Positions 16,203 through 24,793 of a DNA stretch of 56,092 nt are shown in pieces. A program made the translations under genes and the position numbers. This stretch comes from a virus: the IMG/VR virus record IMGVR_UViG_3300036851_000592, positions 1-56,092 of that record; one strand, given 5' to 3'. How positions within the stretch are numbered: the stretch's first letter is position 1; each line of letters opens with the position of its first letter. The notes under the pieces are model-generated. The model searched no databases. It was given only the letters and a program-made list of their open reading frames with translations, and was not told where the DNA came from.

Positions 16203-16253
16203 AACCTTCGCTCCTTCCAGTTTCGCGCGGGCGCCATGGGCGCGCGGCGATGT

Positions 16254-16664
16254 TTAGGTTCGGTACATCACTTCGAACGTCAAGATGGCAACACCGTGCT
16301 TCTCGTCGCCCTCGCCATCGTAACCCATGCGCGTGCGGGCGAGAACGGTATTGAGCGCGAGCCCGCCCAGCCGTGGATTCGCAGCGATCACAGCCTCGAC
16401 CGGTTCGCATAGTCCGTCGAGCGTTTCGTCGATTCCCTCGACCTTCGCGATGTGCAGTTCCAGGAACACTGAGAGATCCCGCAATAGCCGCGGGTCATTG
16501 ACGTCCTGCTGGGAGTTTTCCTCATTCGTATAGATGAGCGCGACCGGCATTTCGGATTGCGCGGTGCGCCTTGTGCGCGTCATGAAAACGCGACCGGTCA
16601 GCGAAAGGACCGTGTCGACTTCGGCCGCGATCGCCTCGCGGATCAACTGGCGCTTGTGCGTCAT
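16254..16664 (-). CDS. Tail terminator (gpU-like)
   Basis: 136 residues. MTHKRQLIREAIAAEVDTVL, then the VFMTRTRRT basic strand and EMPVALIYTNEE, the layout of gpU-type tail terminators that cap the tube. A C-terminal AILTFEVMYRT strand completes the fold. The gene lies between the head-tail joiner and the tube gene. Its ATG overlaps the previous stop. Confidence 0.75.
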   Translation of the reverse strand: MTHKRQLIREAIAAEVDTVLSLTGRVFMTRTRRTAQSEMPVALIYTNEENSQQDVNDPRLLRDLSVFLELHIAKVEGIDETLDGLCEPVEAVIAANPRLGGLALNTVLARTRMGYDGEGDEKHGVAILTFEVMYRT

Positions 16665-16972
16665 GGCGCAAGCTCCAGGTCGATGACCATCATGCCTTCC
16701 GAGTCCTCACGGAAATCCTTCACGGAATAGTCGATCCCTTTGGCGGTGATCAGCGTCACACCGCGAACGAGTTCGTCTTCAAGATCGGCGATCCTGACCG
16801 CGAGCGTCGTCACCTTGGTCGACGTACCCTCCTCGCCCTGGAGCGTCGCGTAGTAATTCGAATCGTAGATGCCGGTCACGGTCTGGGGCAGGCCCGAGAC
16901 GCCGTAAGTGATCACCGCCTCGGTCGGGAAGGTGTTGCGGACGACCTGGTTGAGGTGATCGAAATCGACCAT
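16661..16972 (-). CDS. Head-tail joining protein (gpFII-like)
   Basis: 103 residues. Small beta-rich protein with TVTGIYDSNYYATLQGEEG and a conserved acidic C-terminal strand (GMMVIDLELAP). In lambda-like phages this slot, before the tail terminator, holds the FII connector that attaches tail to head. Called from size, composition and position. Confidence 0.65.
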   Translation of the reverse strand: MVDFDHLNQVVRNTFPTEAVITYGVSGLPQTVTGIYDSNYYATLQGEEGTSTKVTTLAVRIADLEDELVRGVTLITAKGIDYSVKDFREDSEGMMVIDLELAP

Positions 16973-16974
16973 GG

Positions 16975-17664
16975 CTATTCGCGCTCCATGATCATGTTCC
17001 GGGTATCGAGCAGCGCGCCGTCGCCGGCACCGGCGTAGCCGAGTCCGCGCAGAAACGCCGTGATGTCTTGCCGGGCACGTTCGTTCAGCACTTCAATGAT
17101 GAGACGCGGGTGCCAGCGCTTGAGCGTTTCGGCCGCGCCTTCCAATACGCGAAGCTCGAAGGTTTCAACATCAATCTTGATTGCCGAGACCCGACCGATA
17201 TCGAGCGAGTCGACGCGAACGGTCCTGACCCTGATGCGAGGCTCGCTCTTGCGGAGCAAGCTCGCCCCGCTGGTCAGGTGAACCTTGTCATTGAAACCGA
17301 TAGACGCGTTGCCATCCTGATTCGAAGCGGCCGCCTCGATGATCTCGACGTCTACGTGGTTCAGATGAGCGTTGTTTCGGATGCGCTCGCACATGACAGG
17401 CAATGGCTCGATCGCGATCGCGGTCGCGCCCATCTTCGCAGCGACGATCGAGAACACTCCGCTATAGGCGCCGATGTCGAGGACCGTTCCGCCCGAATGA
17501 CACATGGCCTGCCAAGCCTTCAGCGTGTCAGGCTCGAATGCGCCTTTGGCGCGCACATGGCCGCAGATGCGATCGTCATCGAGCATCGCCACGCACAGGC
17601 TTCCGGCTGGAACCGTCATGGCTTGCGGCGAAGCCGCTAGCGGCTTCGCCGCTACGCCGCCCAT
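16975..17664 (-). CDS. FkbM-family SAM-dependent methyltransferase
   Basis: About 229 residues from the ATG at 17664; the ATG at 17619 is an alternative start. Rossmann SAM-binding motif GGTVLDIGAYSGVFSIVAAK, then AIAIEPLPVMCERIRNNA and IKIDVETFELRVLEGA, all typical of FkbM methyltransferases that often methylate sugars. It closes a four-gene cassette with two glycosyltransferases and a Rossmann protein, between the capsid and neck genes. The target could be a virion or host-surface glycan (inference). Confidence 0.82.
   Translation of the reverse strand: MGGVAAKPLAASPQAMTVPAGSLCVAMLDDDRICGHVRAKGAFEPDTLKAWQAMCHSGGTVLDIGAYSGVFSIVAAKMGATAIAIEPLPVMCERIRNNAHLNHVDVEIIEAAASNQDGNASIGFNDKVHLTSGASLLRKSEPRIRVRTVRVDSLDIGRVSAIKIDVETFELRVLEGAAETLKRWHPRLIIEVLNERARQDITAFLRGLGYAGAGDGALLDTRNMIMERE
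17625..17652. repeat. Perfect 28-bp palindrome
   Basis: The 28 bases are their own reverse complement: GCGGCGAAGCCGCTAG followed by CGGCTTCGCCGC. It lies at the junction of the FkbM and glycosyltransferase genes and includes the latter's stop codon. As RNA it folds into a hairpin. There is no T tract, so a processing site or a scar from cassette insertion is as likely as a terminator. Confidence 0.9.
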
Positions 17665-18332
17665 GCCTGCTTCACCCAGCTTACGTCGCAGTTGTCGGGT
17701 TTGCGCATTCCCCCGAACGCAATGACCGAGCACCCACGCGGGGCGCGATCGGGATGAAGATCGAGATCCCGATAGGACATGAAGAAACCCGGAGGCGTCA
17801 CGTCTTGCAGAAGCGTCGCGCGCGGATGCAGAAGCTCGATGACGCGCTGATCTCCATACTGCGCGCAACGGCGCATCCATTCTTGAGCGTCGGGCTCGAA
17901 GCCGCGCCAGACATCGTCGCCGAAATTCCGGCCCATCGTCATGACGCAAGACCCGTAGCGGCATGGGTAGCTCGCGTGTCCGGCCGCGCGGGTGAAGTTT
18001 CCGCAGATGGCGAAGCCATCCTTATCCGCCGTCCGCTCGAGCGGAGTTATGTCGCCGATGACCACGGTGTCGAGGTCGAAATAAATGACGCGAGCGCCCG
18101 CGCGCCAGCTGGTATCGAAGAGCTTCATCTTGCCCCACCAGCCGATCAGCCGGTGATCGCCGATCGCGACCGTTTCGTAGCCGGCAAGCTCGTTCGGCTT
18201 GTCGGTCAAAACGACGAAGCGATGCGCGTGGACGAAATACCGCCTCACCATCGCGCGCAATCGATGCACATAGGCGACCGGGTATTTCGAACCGGTGCGA
18301 ACGCACGCGATTATGGTCTTAGGGTTTTCCAA
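17652..18332 (-). CDS. Glycosyltransferase with DxD motif
   Basis: About 226 residues from a TTG start at 18332. The long open frame upstream is out of phase with the neighbouring gene and unlikely to be coding. VIYFDLDTVVIGDITPL holds a DxD motif for metal and nucleotide-sugar binding, as in GT-A folds. FVVLTDKPNELAGYETVAIG precedes it. It overlaps the DUF115-like gene by a few codons, so translation is coupled. Donor and acceptor unknown. Confidence 0.7.
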   Translation of the reverse strand: MENPKTIIACVRTGSKYPVAYVHRLRAMVRRYFVHAHRFVVLTDKPNELAGYETVAIGDHRLIGWWGKMKLFDTSWRAGARVIYFDLDTVVIGDITPLERTADKDGFAICGNFTRAAGHASYPCRYGSCVMTMGRNFGDDVWRGFEPDAQEWMRRCAQYGDQRVIELLHPRATLLQDVTPPGFFMSYRDLDLHPDRAPRGCSVIAFGGMRKPDNCDVSWVKQAWAA

Positions 18333-18960
18333 GGAGCGCCAGGCCCTCCTCGATCGTAACCCGCGGGAACACCTTGATGCCGGAATAGGGACAGGCATTG
18401 AACACTTCGATCTTCGCTTCGGCCAGAGCCTTCGCCGGATGCGCGTAACATTCAGCCCAGGCCTTCCACGCCTTTTCGCTTTGCGTGCGTTTCTTGCCGT
18501 AGTGCTGCTCGTTGTGATGCCATTTGCCATCGGCGCTCTTGCCATAGTCATAGCCGAACAGCACGATCCGGCGCGGCCGCTTGAGGTAAGCAAGATTGAG
18601 CGCGCCATAGCCTGAGGTTCCGCCGGCCGCGATCGCTGTCGGAACTTTCGAAATCATCTGATGGTTGATGCGCAAAACGAAATTCACGTTCGGCAGGACG
18701 GGAAGCGTGTTCCGCTCGGCGACCGCCCACACGATCGGCATAGTCACCTGAGCCAGGCGCGGCGCCCATTCGATGTAGCGCGGCCCGTCGAGCCCGAATC
18801 CAAGGTCCGCCCATGGCATGTCGAAAATCGAGCCTTTGACCGCTAATACCCGCCAACGCGGGTCGCGGAACCGGTTAAGATCGAAACCAGCGAGCGACGT
18901 TCCGCCGGCGACGACGGCTAATGGCTTATCGCCCCAATCGGCCGGACCTACGTCGCCCAT
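18319..18960 (-). CDS. Rossmann-like protein (DUF115-like or sialyltransferase-like)
   Basis: 213 residues starting MGDVGPADWGDKPLAVVAGG, with GGAG upstream. It has a nucleotide-binding-like N-terminus (AVVAGGTSLAGFDLNRFRD) and a central INHQMISKVPTAIAAGGTSG, then RRIVLFGYDYG. This recalls DUF115 and CST-I-like sialyltransferase families that act in surface glycan synthesis. The position between two glycosyltransferases supports a sugar role. Precise activity unknown. Confidence 0.55.
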   Translation of the reverse strand: MGDVGPADWGDKPLAVVAGGTSLAGFDLNRFRDPRWRVLAVKGSIFDMPWADLGFGLDGPRYIEWAPRLAQVTMPIVWAVAERNTLPVLPNVNFVLRINHQMISKVPTAIAAGGTSGYGALNLAYLKRPRRIVLFGYDYGKSADGKWHHNEQHYGKKRTQSEKAWKAWAECYAHPAKALAEAKIEVFNACPYSGIKVFPRVTIEEGLALLGKP

Positions 18961-19688
18961 TGGTTTAGCTCCTTCATGAACTCTTGAGCGAACGGCACTT
19001 TTGAGAAACCCGGGACGCATGGCGATCCATCCGTGTGATGTACGATCTTCGGCTCTATAGCAGAGTCGGAGTAACCTGCGAGCCAATTCCAGGCAACCGG
19101 CAGATCGCCGATAAGGCGGTCCTCAAGCCAGCAGAAGCGATGAAGATCGCGGCCGGGCACCGCGTTCACGAGTTCTTTCGTGAGCGCGGCATTGGCCGCG
19201 TGAGCGCAGTTGAACAGCATCAGGCTCGACCAATTCTTACGCGGATATGCCGCCTGCGGCTGACCCGCCATCTTGACCGATGACGACGGAACGTGATCGT
19301 GCTTCACGCACATCACCGCGAAGCTCGAGTCGGCCGAGGCAAAAAGTTCCTCGAGATTCGCGCGCACGAGCATGTCGCAATCCATAAACAGCGCCCAGCC
19401 CTTGCGACCGGCCGCCTCGCGCACGGCGAGATGAGGGACAAGGAACCGCGAGATTGCGAATTCAGTTGCCATTCCGGCATCGCTGATCTCGTCCCACATC
19501 TGCCGGCGGCCGCGCTCGTCGACCGAATATCGCGTCGGCCGCCAGTACAAACCCTGCGCCCGAAGATCATCGAGCACGAGGCCATGAACCGGGATCGGCT
19601 CGACGAGATGCCGCTCGCAAGAGCGCCTCGCGACTGCGAACGCCGCGGCGTCGCGAGGGTCAAAGCCGATCCAGATACTGCGGTCCAC
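18948..19688 (-). CDS. GT-A fold glycosyltransferase
   Basis: 246 residues with a GTG start behind a GGGAGG ribosome site. WIGFDPRDAAAFAVARRSCE at the start and WALFMDCDMLVRANLEELF in the middle (DxD, residues DCD) match nucleotide-sugar glycosyltransferases. First gene of the glycan cassette after the capsid gene. It may glycosylate capsid or tail protein; no donor can be deduced. Confidence 0.75.
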   Translation of the reverse strand: MDRSIWIGFDPRDAAAFAVARRSCERHLVEPIPVHGLVLDDLRAQGLYWRPTRYSVDERGRRQMWDEISDAGMATEFAISRFLVPHLAVREAAGRKGWALFMDCDMLVRANLEELFASADSSFAVMCVKHDHVPSSSVKMAGQPQAAYPRKNWSSLMLFNCAHAANAALTKELVNAVPGRDLHRFCWLEDRLIGDLPVAWNWLAGYSDSAIEPKIVHHTDGSPCVPGFSKVPFAQEFMKELNQWAT

Positions 19689-19719
19689 GCGCGCGGGGCC
19701 TCCCTCTTCAAAAAAGAGG

Positions 19720-20778
19720 CTATGCGCGCCGGGCGCGCTGCAGCATTGCCGGGCGCGTGCAGAGGAAGAGCGGATAGCTGTAAACCTCGACCTTCACCCA
19801 TGCGCCGCGGTCGCGGTCAGGGATCTGCATGCCATAGACGGGCTGGCCCAGCGTGTTGATCCACGGCATGAACTCGGCCGGGCCCATGACGTGCTGAAAG
19901 ACGCCAGGCGCGTTGACCGGAAAGAACTTCGCCTTGTCAGTCGGAATGCCGACCGTCGAGGCATCCGCTGTCCCATCGGTCGCACCCTCGTCGTAATTGT
20001 CGGTGCCGCGATAGTTGTGCCAGTAGATCTTGCCGAAATAGAACGTGTCGAACTCGTTGGCCTCGCGAAGCTCGGCCGCCGCCGACCAGCTCAGATAGGT
20101 ATCGCGCACCTTGGGATGATCGACGAAGGCGTCCCAGAACGCATCGCCGACAAGCGCATGCACCTGCGTCGTAGGCATCCATGAGCCGGCCGCCGCGCGC
20201 TGCATCTGCCGGCGCACTTGGTTGCAAAGCCCGCGGATGTTCGTCGTCGCCGTGGTCAGCGCGAAGTTGATTTCAGTCGCCTGCGTCGCGCTCCACTCGG
20301 TAAACCAGTTTTCGAGTGTCGAGCCATCGGCGTCGAGCACGATGCCCTGGACGGCGCCGAGACGCATGTGCTCGAACGTGAGGCTGATGTCCGCCTGAAT
20401 GCCGTTCGCGCCCGTGTAGCGGCGCTGCACTTCCGCCATGACTTGCGACAGCTCGGTTTCTGACCCGAATTCGCGGATGCCGGTCAATTCGTCGGCCATA
20501 ATCGTGTCGCCCTTGGCGAGACGATGGATGCCGAAATTTCGGATATCGCGTTTCTCGGTCGTGCGCTGATCGATCGGGGCACCACGCTCGGTCGCCAAAA
20601 TAAGCTTGAGCACGCCGTTGCGCTGCTCGATCGCGACGTATTTGTTGCGGATGGGAACCGGATCGAACAGGCCGGGCATCGAACCCAGCATGGTCGGCCG
20701 GAACGGCTGACGGTTAAACGCGCCGGTCAGGGAGACCGTGTCAAACGCGTCCTGGTTGAAGATGTCCAACATGACCAT
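19720..20778 (-). CDS. Major capsid protein (gpE family)
   Basis: 352 residues. Starts MVMLDIFNQDAFDTVSLTGA; the segment RQPFRPTMLGSMPGLFDPVP and the C-terminal YSYPLFLCTRPAMLQRARRA are typical of the lambda gpE family (PF03864). It forms the shell after protease maturation. Flanked by the decoration gene upstream and, unusually, by sugar-transfer genes downstream. No N-terminal delta-domain extension is seen, in keeping with a separate scaffold. Confidence 0.92.
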   Translation of the reverse strand: MVMLDIFNQDAFDTVSLTGAFNRQPFRPTMLGSMPGLFDPVPIRNKYVAIEQRNGVLKLILATERGAPIDQRTTEKRDIRNFGIHRLAKGDTIMADELTGIREFGSETELSQVMAEVQRRYTGANGIQADISLTFEHMRLGAVQGIVLDADGSTLENWFTEWSATQATEINFALTTATTNIRGLCNQVRRQMQRAAAGSWMPTTQVHALVGDAFWDAFVDHPKVRDTYLSWSAAAELREANEFDTFYFGKIYWHNYRGTDNYDEGATDGTADASTVGIPTDKAKFFPVNAPGVFQHVMGPAEFMPWINTLGQPVYGMQIPDRDRGAWVKVEVYSYPLFLCTRPAMLQRARRA

Positions 20779-20808
20779 GATCGGAGTTCCTTTTCTCGAT
20801 GCTGGGCG

Positions 20809-21186
20809 TTAACGAGCGACGATGTCGATCGCCTTGAGCGCGGTCACGTAGGCCGCCTCTCGCGGGTTGTCGGTATCATCGGCAGGGATGGTGAGTTCGG
20901 AGAGATTGACGACGCTGTCGCGTGCCGTATAGACGGCGCCAGTGACGTCGCCATCGGTCGCGTCGACATTGTCGTACATCACTCCAACGGGCGCCGTGAT
21001 CACAGCGTCAGCGGAATTCAAGAGGCCATCCGCGGCGATGATCTTTCCGGCGCCATCAAGCTGCACGACCTGACCGGCGACGAGAACCTGACCGCTAAGC
21101 ACGGTCGCGGTTTCGCGCGAGAACTGAGGATCAGCCTCCCACACGATGTACTCGCCGGTGTGTTTGCCTTCAGTGAGGACAGACAT
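20809..21186 (-). CDS. Head decoration protein (gpD-like)
   Basis: 125 residues. HTGEYIVWEADPQFSRETAT followed by LSGQVLVAGQVVQLDGAGKI is the usual pattern of gpD-type head-stabilising proteins. It binds the expanded capsid at three-fold sites. Lies between protease/scaffold and capsid genes, as in lambda. CRISPR spacer 1 matches 20938-20967 (28/30), on the sense strand. Confidence 0.87.
   Translation of the reverse strand: MSVLTEGKHTGEYIVWEADPQFSRETATVLSGQVLVAGQVVQLDGAGKIIAADGLLNSADAVITAPVGVMYDNVDATDGDVTGAVYTARDSVVNLSELTIPADDTDNPREAAYVTALKAIDIVAR
20938..20967 (-). other. Self-match of CRISPR spacer 1 (28/30)
   Basis: The first 30 bases of spacer 1 (55390-55419) match the reverse complement here except at spacer positions 1 and 26. 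The position-26 change converts Thr to Ile in the decoration protein. The 5' flank on the protospacer strand is CAAT and the 3' flank GCCGT. Confidence 0.92.
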
Positions 21187-21242
21187 ATGTTGATCTCCTC
21201 GGTTTCAGAATTTCGATCTACCGCGCCGACCGGCGCTACGCG

Positions 21243-21692
21243 CTACTTACCGGCGAAGATGTTGGCCGTGGCGTTCACCTTCTTCGCGGCTTCGTCCCAC
21301 ATCGAATTGATAGATGCGCGATCGCTGCCGCCGCTTGCCTGATGCTGGCCTCTGATCGGCGTCGTCTCGCCGACCGCGGTCATCTTCGTGAAAAGCTGAG
21401 CGCGGACGTGCTCCATGCTGGCGCCCGAGGCGATGAATTGATCGGCAAGCTTCGCGTCGATCGCCGGGCACTGCTTGTGCGCGAGCGCCACCGCCGCGCG
21501 GATTTCCTTGCCGCTCTCGATGCGGGCTTTCGCCTGCTCGATGGTCACGCCTTCCTTGATCAGCGTCGCGGCCATCGCCGGAACGCCGGCGGTGGCGCAT
21601 AGCGTCGCGATTTCAGCGGCCGCGTTGGCGATCGCCTGAGCATCGACGGGTGCCGGCGGCGCGGCCGGCGCAGGAGTCGGAGTCGTCGTCAT
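21243..21692 (-). CDS. Nested scaffold protein (Nu3-like), internal in-frame start
   Basis: An ATG at 21692 in the protease frame is preceded by GAAGGAGAAATCCAAA, an ideal ribosome site at ideal spacing. It would yield 149 residues beginning MTTTPTPAPAAPPAPVDAQA: a Pro/Ala linker and a helical C-terminal domain shared with the protease. Lambda makes its Nu3 scaffold this way. Inferred from position and the ribosome site. Confidence 0.72.
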   Translation of the reverse strand: MTTTPTPAPAAPPAPVDAQAIANAAAEIATLCATAGVPAMAATLIKEGVTIEQAKARIESGKEIRAAVALAHKQCPAIDAKLADQFIASGASMEHVRAQLFTKMTAVGETTPIRGQHQASGGSDRASINSMWDEAAKKVNATANIFAGK

Positions 21693-22403
21693 TTTGGATT
21701 TCTCCTTCGGTTGACCGGCGGCGCGGGCGTCCGCCAGTTGAGCAATCATCAAGGCCGGATCGAAGTGCCCGGCTTTGGCCCAGACTTCGGCCTTCGCCTT
21801 GAGCGGCTCGGGCGCGCGCAGATAGGCGCGGAAATCGAACGCCGTTACATCCTCGGCCGGGTCTTCGATCTTGCCCGTGGCAAAGCCCGCCTCGATCGCC
21901 TCGTCGTCATCGAGCCAGGTTTCCTCACCCATGAGCTTCTTGCATTCAGCCTCGGTCTTGCCTGAGCGGCGCGCGTAGATTTTCGCCATCTGCAGATCCA
22001 TCTTGTCGAGCACCTTGGCGGTCATCCGGTGATCGTCGGCCGTGCCCCAGGTCATGCCCGAGCCGTTGTGGATCATGATCAGCGAACCGGCAGCCATGAT
22101 GATCTGGTCGCCGGCCATCCCGATCACCGAAGCGGCGCTCGCCATCAGCGAATCGTTGACGATCGTCACCTTCACGGCGCCGTCAGCCTTGTGCGCGACG
22201 AGCAGATTGTGAATAGCAACGCCCTCGGTTGCAAAGCCGCCGCCCGAATTGATGTGGACCTCGATATCGCCCGTGGTCTCGGCGAGCGCGTTCAACACAT
22301 CGGCGACAGTGAAGCCATTTTGGTCCCAATAATCGAAATATCCGACCGGGCCATAGAGATAGATCTTGCCATTTCTAATCAGACGGCTTGTCATCGACGA
22401 CAT
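21243..22403 (-). CDS. ClpP-type prohead protease with C-terminal scaffold
   Basis: 386 residues. The N-terminal 190 residues are an S14/ClpP-like serine protease: IEVHINSGGGFATEG, the nucleophile region SLMASAASVIGMAG, and LIMIHNGSG with the His. After about residue 215 an Ala/Pro-rich linker leads into a helical scaffold-like region. The layout equals lambda gpC/Nu3. The start overlaps the portal stop. It processes the portal or scaffold during head maturation. Confidence 0.9.
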   Translation of the reverse strand: MSSMTSRLIRNGKIYLYGPVGYFDYWDQNGFTVADVLNALAETTGDIEVHINSGGGFATEGVAIHNLLVAHKADGAVKVTIVNDSLMASAASVIGMAGDQIIMAAGSLIMIHNGSGMTWGTADDHRMTAKVLDKMDLQMAKIYARRSGKTEAECKKLMGEETWLDDDEAIEAGFATGKIEDPAEDVTAFDFRAYLRAPEPLKAKAEVWAKAGHFDPALMIAQLADARAAGQPKEKSKMTTTPTPAPAAPPAPVDAQAIANAAAEIATLCATAGVPAMAATLIKEGVTIEQAKARIESGKEIRAAVALAHKQCPAIDAKLADQFIASGASMEHVRAQLFTKMTAVGETTPIRGQHQASGGSDRASINSMWDEAAKKVNATANIFAGK

Positions 22404-23922
22404 CCTTCTTTGGCTGTTGCGCGACGCCGGCGACCGTCACCTTGCGCGGATCGCTATCGAGCACGAGGCCAAGTTCATCGGCGCGGCGATTGTCCTCGGC
22501 TATCTCTTCGTCGACGGTCTGAACCGCGTAGCCGCGCTCGGACACATGCGTCGCGCGCGACAGGAAGCCTGCGCGAACTTCGTCCCGGCGCGCGGCAACG
22601 TCCTGCGTCGGATTGATGTAAGGCCAAGCCTGAGGCGCCCATTTCACCCGCACGACGTCGCGAAGCGTTACGCCATTGCGCAACCTGATTTTGCCAGCGA
22701 GCCAGGCTGTCTCGGCCCAGCGCCTGAGGACAGGCGCGGCCCACTGAAAGACGACGAGGCCATGCTGATACATTTCGACGGCGCGGCGGAATTCGTTGAC
22801 GGCAGCGCGCCATGTCCGGTCGTTGACGTGCTTGTAGTTGCCGGAAAGCTGTTCAAACAGAATGCCGGCCGCGACCGCGACGCGGCGTTCCTGACCTTCC
22901 ATGAAAGATTCGTAAGAATCTTCAAGTTTCGGCGGGTCGGAGAAGGTGATCTCCTGATCAGCGCGCAATAAATTCATGAGGCCAGGCTCGAGGCTCGCGA
23001 TTGCGACGCCGTCCTCATTGGCGTCGCCTTGACCTGAGAGAATCTCGTTCTCGTTGCCAGTCTGCGGGCCGCCTCTGACGAAACCGGTGAACAGCGCTCC
23101 GATCTGCTGTTTGACAAGTTGCGCGTCGTCATACTTGTCGAGATCGTGGAGCTTCATGAGCGCGCGTGTTAGCCACGGCTCGCCGCGGATTTCGCCCGGC
23201 CGCCGCACCTGGGACAATTGCAACACCTCGCTCGCAGGCACCCTCACGGTATCGGCCGAGAAGGCGAAGCCAAGCATCCCGAAATCGAACGGATGCTGGC
23301 GATACATGTGGTAAGCCACGCGCCGGTCGAGCCGATCGAATTCTATTCCCTGGCGGATGATGCTGTTGGGTCCGACCCACTCGTTCTTTTCGTTCGGGAC
23401 GAATTCCGACTCGACCACCTGAAGCTGAAGCGGAACGACGAAGCCATCATCGAGCGCGCGCACGCGGAATCGGGTGAAACAATCGCCGCCCTCAAACATC
23501 GAGCCGACCGCCGTCGCCTGCAGACCATAGAAATCCTGCCGGCCGTATGAGTCGCATTCCGCGCTCCAGTCCTCGAACAGATCGACCAGTTCCCGGTTCA
23601 GGTCTTTGTCCTTCGTGCGGAATTGCGGCGTGATGCCGGTGCCGACGAAATTGACGACTGTCGTGCGCTTGGCATTATCGGCCAGGCCGTCTCGCCTGAT
23701 CTTGTCGCGCGAGCGCGCGCGCAAGGTGGGAAGCGCCGCGCCGAGCAGGCTATTGGGCCCGCTCGATGGCGCGACCCAATTGGAGGTGCGAGGACTCACG
23801 TAGCCGCCGGCGTCATAGCCGGTGTTGAGCCCGGCCGATCGGACGATTTCCGAGCGAATCGCCGGAACATAGACTTTCGAGCCTTTGATTCGGTAGCGCA
23901 TCGCTGCCACCTGATCGGGCAT
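22375..23922 (-). CDS. Portal protein (gpB family)
   Basis: 515 residues of the lambda portal family (PF05136). Seen: SRDKIRRDGLADNAKRTTVV (family hallmark), NFVGTGITPQFRTKD, and later VRRPGEIRGEPWLTRALMKL. It forms the dodecameric ring through which DNA is packaged and to which the neck binds. Located between gpW-like and protease genes; the stop overlaps the protease start. Confidence 0.93.
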   Translation of the reverse strand: MPDQVAAMRYRIKGSKVYVPAIRSEIVRSAGLNTGYDAGGYVSPRTSNWVAPSSGPNSLLGAALPTLRARSRDKIRRDGLADNAKRTTVVNFVGTGITPQFRTKDKDLNRELVDLFEDWSAECDSYGRQDFYGLQATAVGSMFEGGDCFTRFRVRALDDGFVVPLQLQVVESEFVPNEKNEWVGPNSIIRQGIEFDRLDRRVAYHMYRQHPFDFGMLGFAFSADTVRVPASEVLQLSQVRRPGEIRGEPWLTRALMKLHDLDKYDDAQLVKQQIGALFTGFVRGGPQTGNENEILSGQGDANEDGVAIASLEPGLMNLLRADQEITFSDPPKLEDSYESFMEGQERRVAVAAGILFEQLSGNYKHVNDRTWRAAVNEFRRAVEMYQHGLVVFQWAAPVLRRWAETAWLAGKIRLRNGVTLRDVVRVKWAPQAWPYINPTQDVAARRDEVRAGFLSRATHVSERGYAVQTVDEEIAEDNRRADELGLVLDSDPRKVTVAGVAQQPKKDVVDDKPSD

Positions 23923-24134
23923 CAGCTCAGCCCCTTCGAAGTGGCGAAGCGCACGGCCTTCGTTCGCCGTATGCCCGCGGCACCGGCGATGTCCGCCTGC
24001 ATGATTGCTTGGAGTTCGAGCATATCCTCGAGGTCCGGGTAATCGACTTCGCGGTCGGTGTATTTGACGCGCTTAACGCCCTGGGCGATAGCCTGGGTAA
24101 GGGCATCGAGCTGGGCCTGGGTATAAATCGCCAT
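23922..24134 (-). CDS. gpW-like head-tail joining protein
   Basis: 70 residues starting MAIYTQAQLDALTQAIAQGV, then KRVKYTDREVDYPDLEDMLE, the classic gpW pattern (AQLDALxxAIAxGxxxVxYxDR). gpW seals the portal after DNA packaging. The ATG at 24134 is preferred over the longer frame because the family starts there. First gene of this late segment; its promoter should lie in 24135-24443. Confidence 0.87.
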   Translation of the reverse strand: MAIYTQAQLDALTQAIAQGVKRVKYTDREVDYPDLEDMLELQAIMQADIAGAAGIRRTKAVRFATSKGLS

Positions 24135-24443
24135 CGTTGCGTAATATCGCGAAGATGGTCCTAGCACAAGGGGTGGGGCCTCCACCGGCTGGCCTGCCAA
24201 GACTTAGTGGGTGCTATCACGGGAAGCGCCCTGAGCCGATGGAGGTAGCGGGCATCCTGACCAATCATGATGCGAAAAGCAATGGCATTGCTCGGATGTG
24301 GACTTGCGCCGGTGCGGCATCAGAGCGAAGGTCCACCTTGCGTCCAACTAGTGGGCGTGAACCTGGCGAACACAAAATCGCTTCCCGCGCTTTTCGCCAA
24401 AGCGATCCTTAATGGACGGGAGTGGTTTGAAAGGAAACTAGCC
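24135..24443. promoter_or_regulatory. Divergent intergenic region with a palindromic control element
   Basis: About 309 bases between the late gpW gene and the plus-strand island. It holds a 15-bp palindrome AGCAATGGCATTGCT at 24278-24292, followed by CGGATGTGGACTTGCGC and, 17 bases on, AGCGAAG. This is a diverged copy of the 109-bp elements at 25045 and 50087. The palindrome is probably an operator and TTGCGC a -35-like box (inference). Start 24444 has AAAGGAAAC upstream. An open frame from 24267 is not convincing. Confidence 0.65.
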
Positions 24444-24791
24444 ATGAAATGGACTCTGTTCAAAGACGCGATGCCGGCCATCGGTCAGCCGCTCGTCATT
24501 TTGTATTTGGACTTCGCCGAGGTCGGATTGACATTTTGTCATACCCGCACCGGATGGCTCGAAGAGCGTGGATTCGGCAACGTCATCATGGATGCCGGCA
24601 ATCAATTGAGCGATTACGAACATGCCACACTCGAGAAGTGGGGGGCTTGGGCGTATCTTCATGAGGCCACGTCCGAAGCAATCGCTGGATGTGCGTTCGC
24701 CAAGGGGCACACCGAAGTGATCACCTTCGAAGGCACCGGGATGACGGTCTCGGTCGAGACTAACGAGATGCTCGAATACGCTACGGTGTAG
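24444..24791 (+). CDS. Hypothetical small protein of the plus-strand island
   Basis: 115 residues starting MKWTLFKDAMPAIGQPLVIL, with AAAGGA upstream. It is acidic and mixed alpha/beta, with GTGMTVSVETNEMLEYATV at the end. The N-terminal pattern (W-x-x-x-x-D-A-x-P-x-x-G-x-P) resembles short phage DUF551-like proteins. First gene behind the palindromic element. Function unknown. Confidence 0.6.
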   Translation: MKWTLFKDAMPAIGQPLVILYLDFAEVGLTFCHTRTGWLEERGFGNVIMDAGNQLSDYEHATLEKWGAWAYLHEATSEAIAGCAFAKGHTEVITFEGTGMTVSVETNEMLEYATV

Positions 24792-24793
24792 TC

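Noticed and set aside
17665-18608. Longer upstream frames of the glycosyltransferase and FkbM genes
   Set aside because: They overlap real genes in other frames and show shadow-like composition rich in Arg, Ser and Ala.
19689-19719. Hairpin CCTCTT...AAGAGG between capsid and glycosyltransferase genes
   Set aside because: The T run lies in the loop, so it is not a normal terminator.
24267-24443. N-terminal extension of the 24444 gene
   Set aside because: The extension crosses the palindromic control element and has no ribosome site. ATG 24444 has one.
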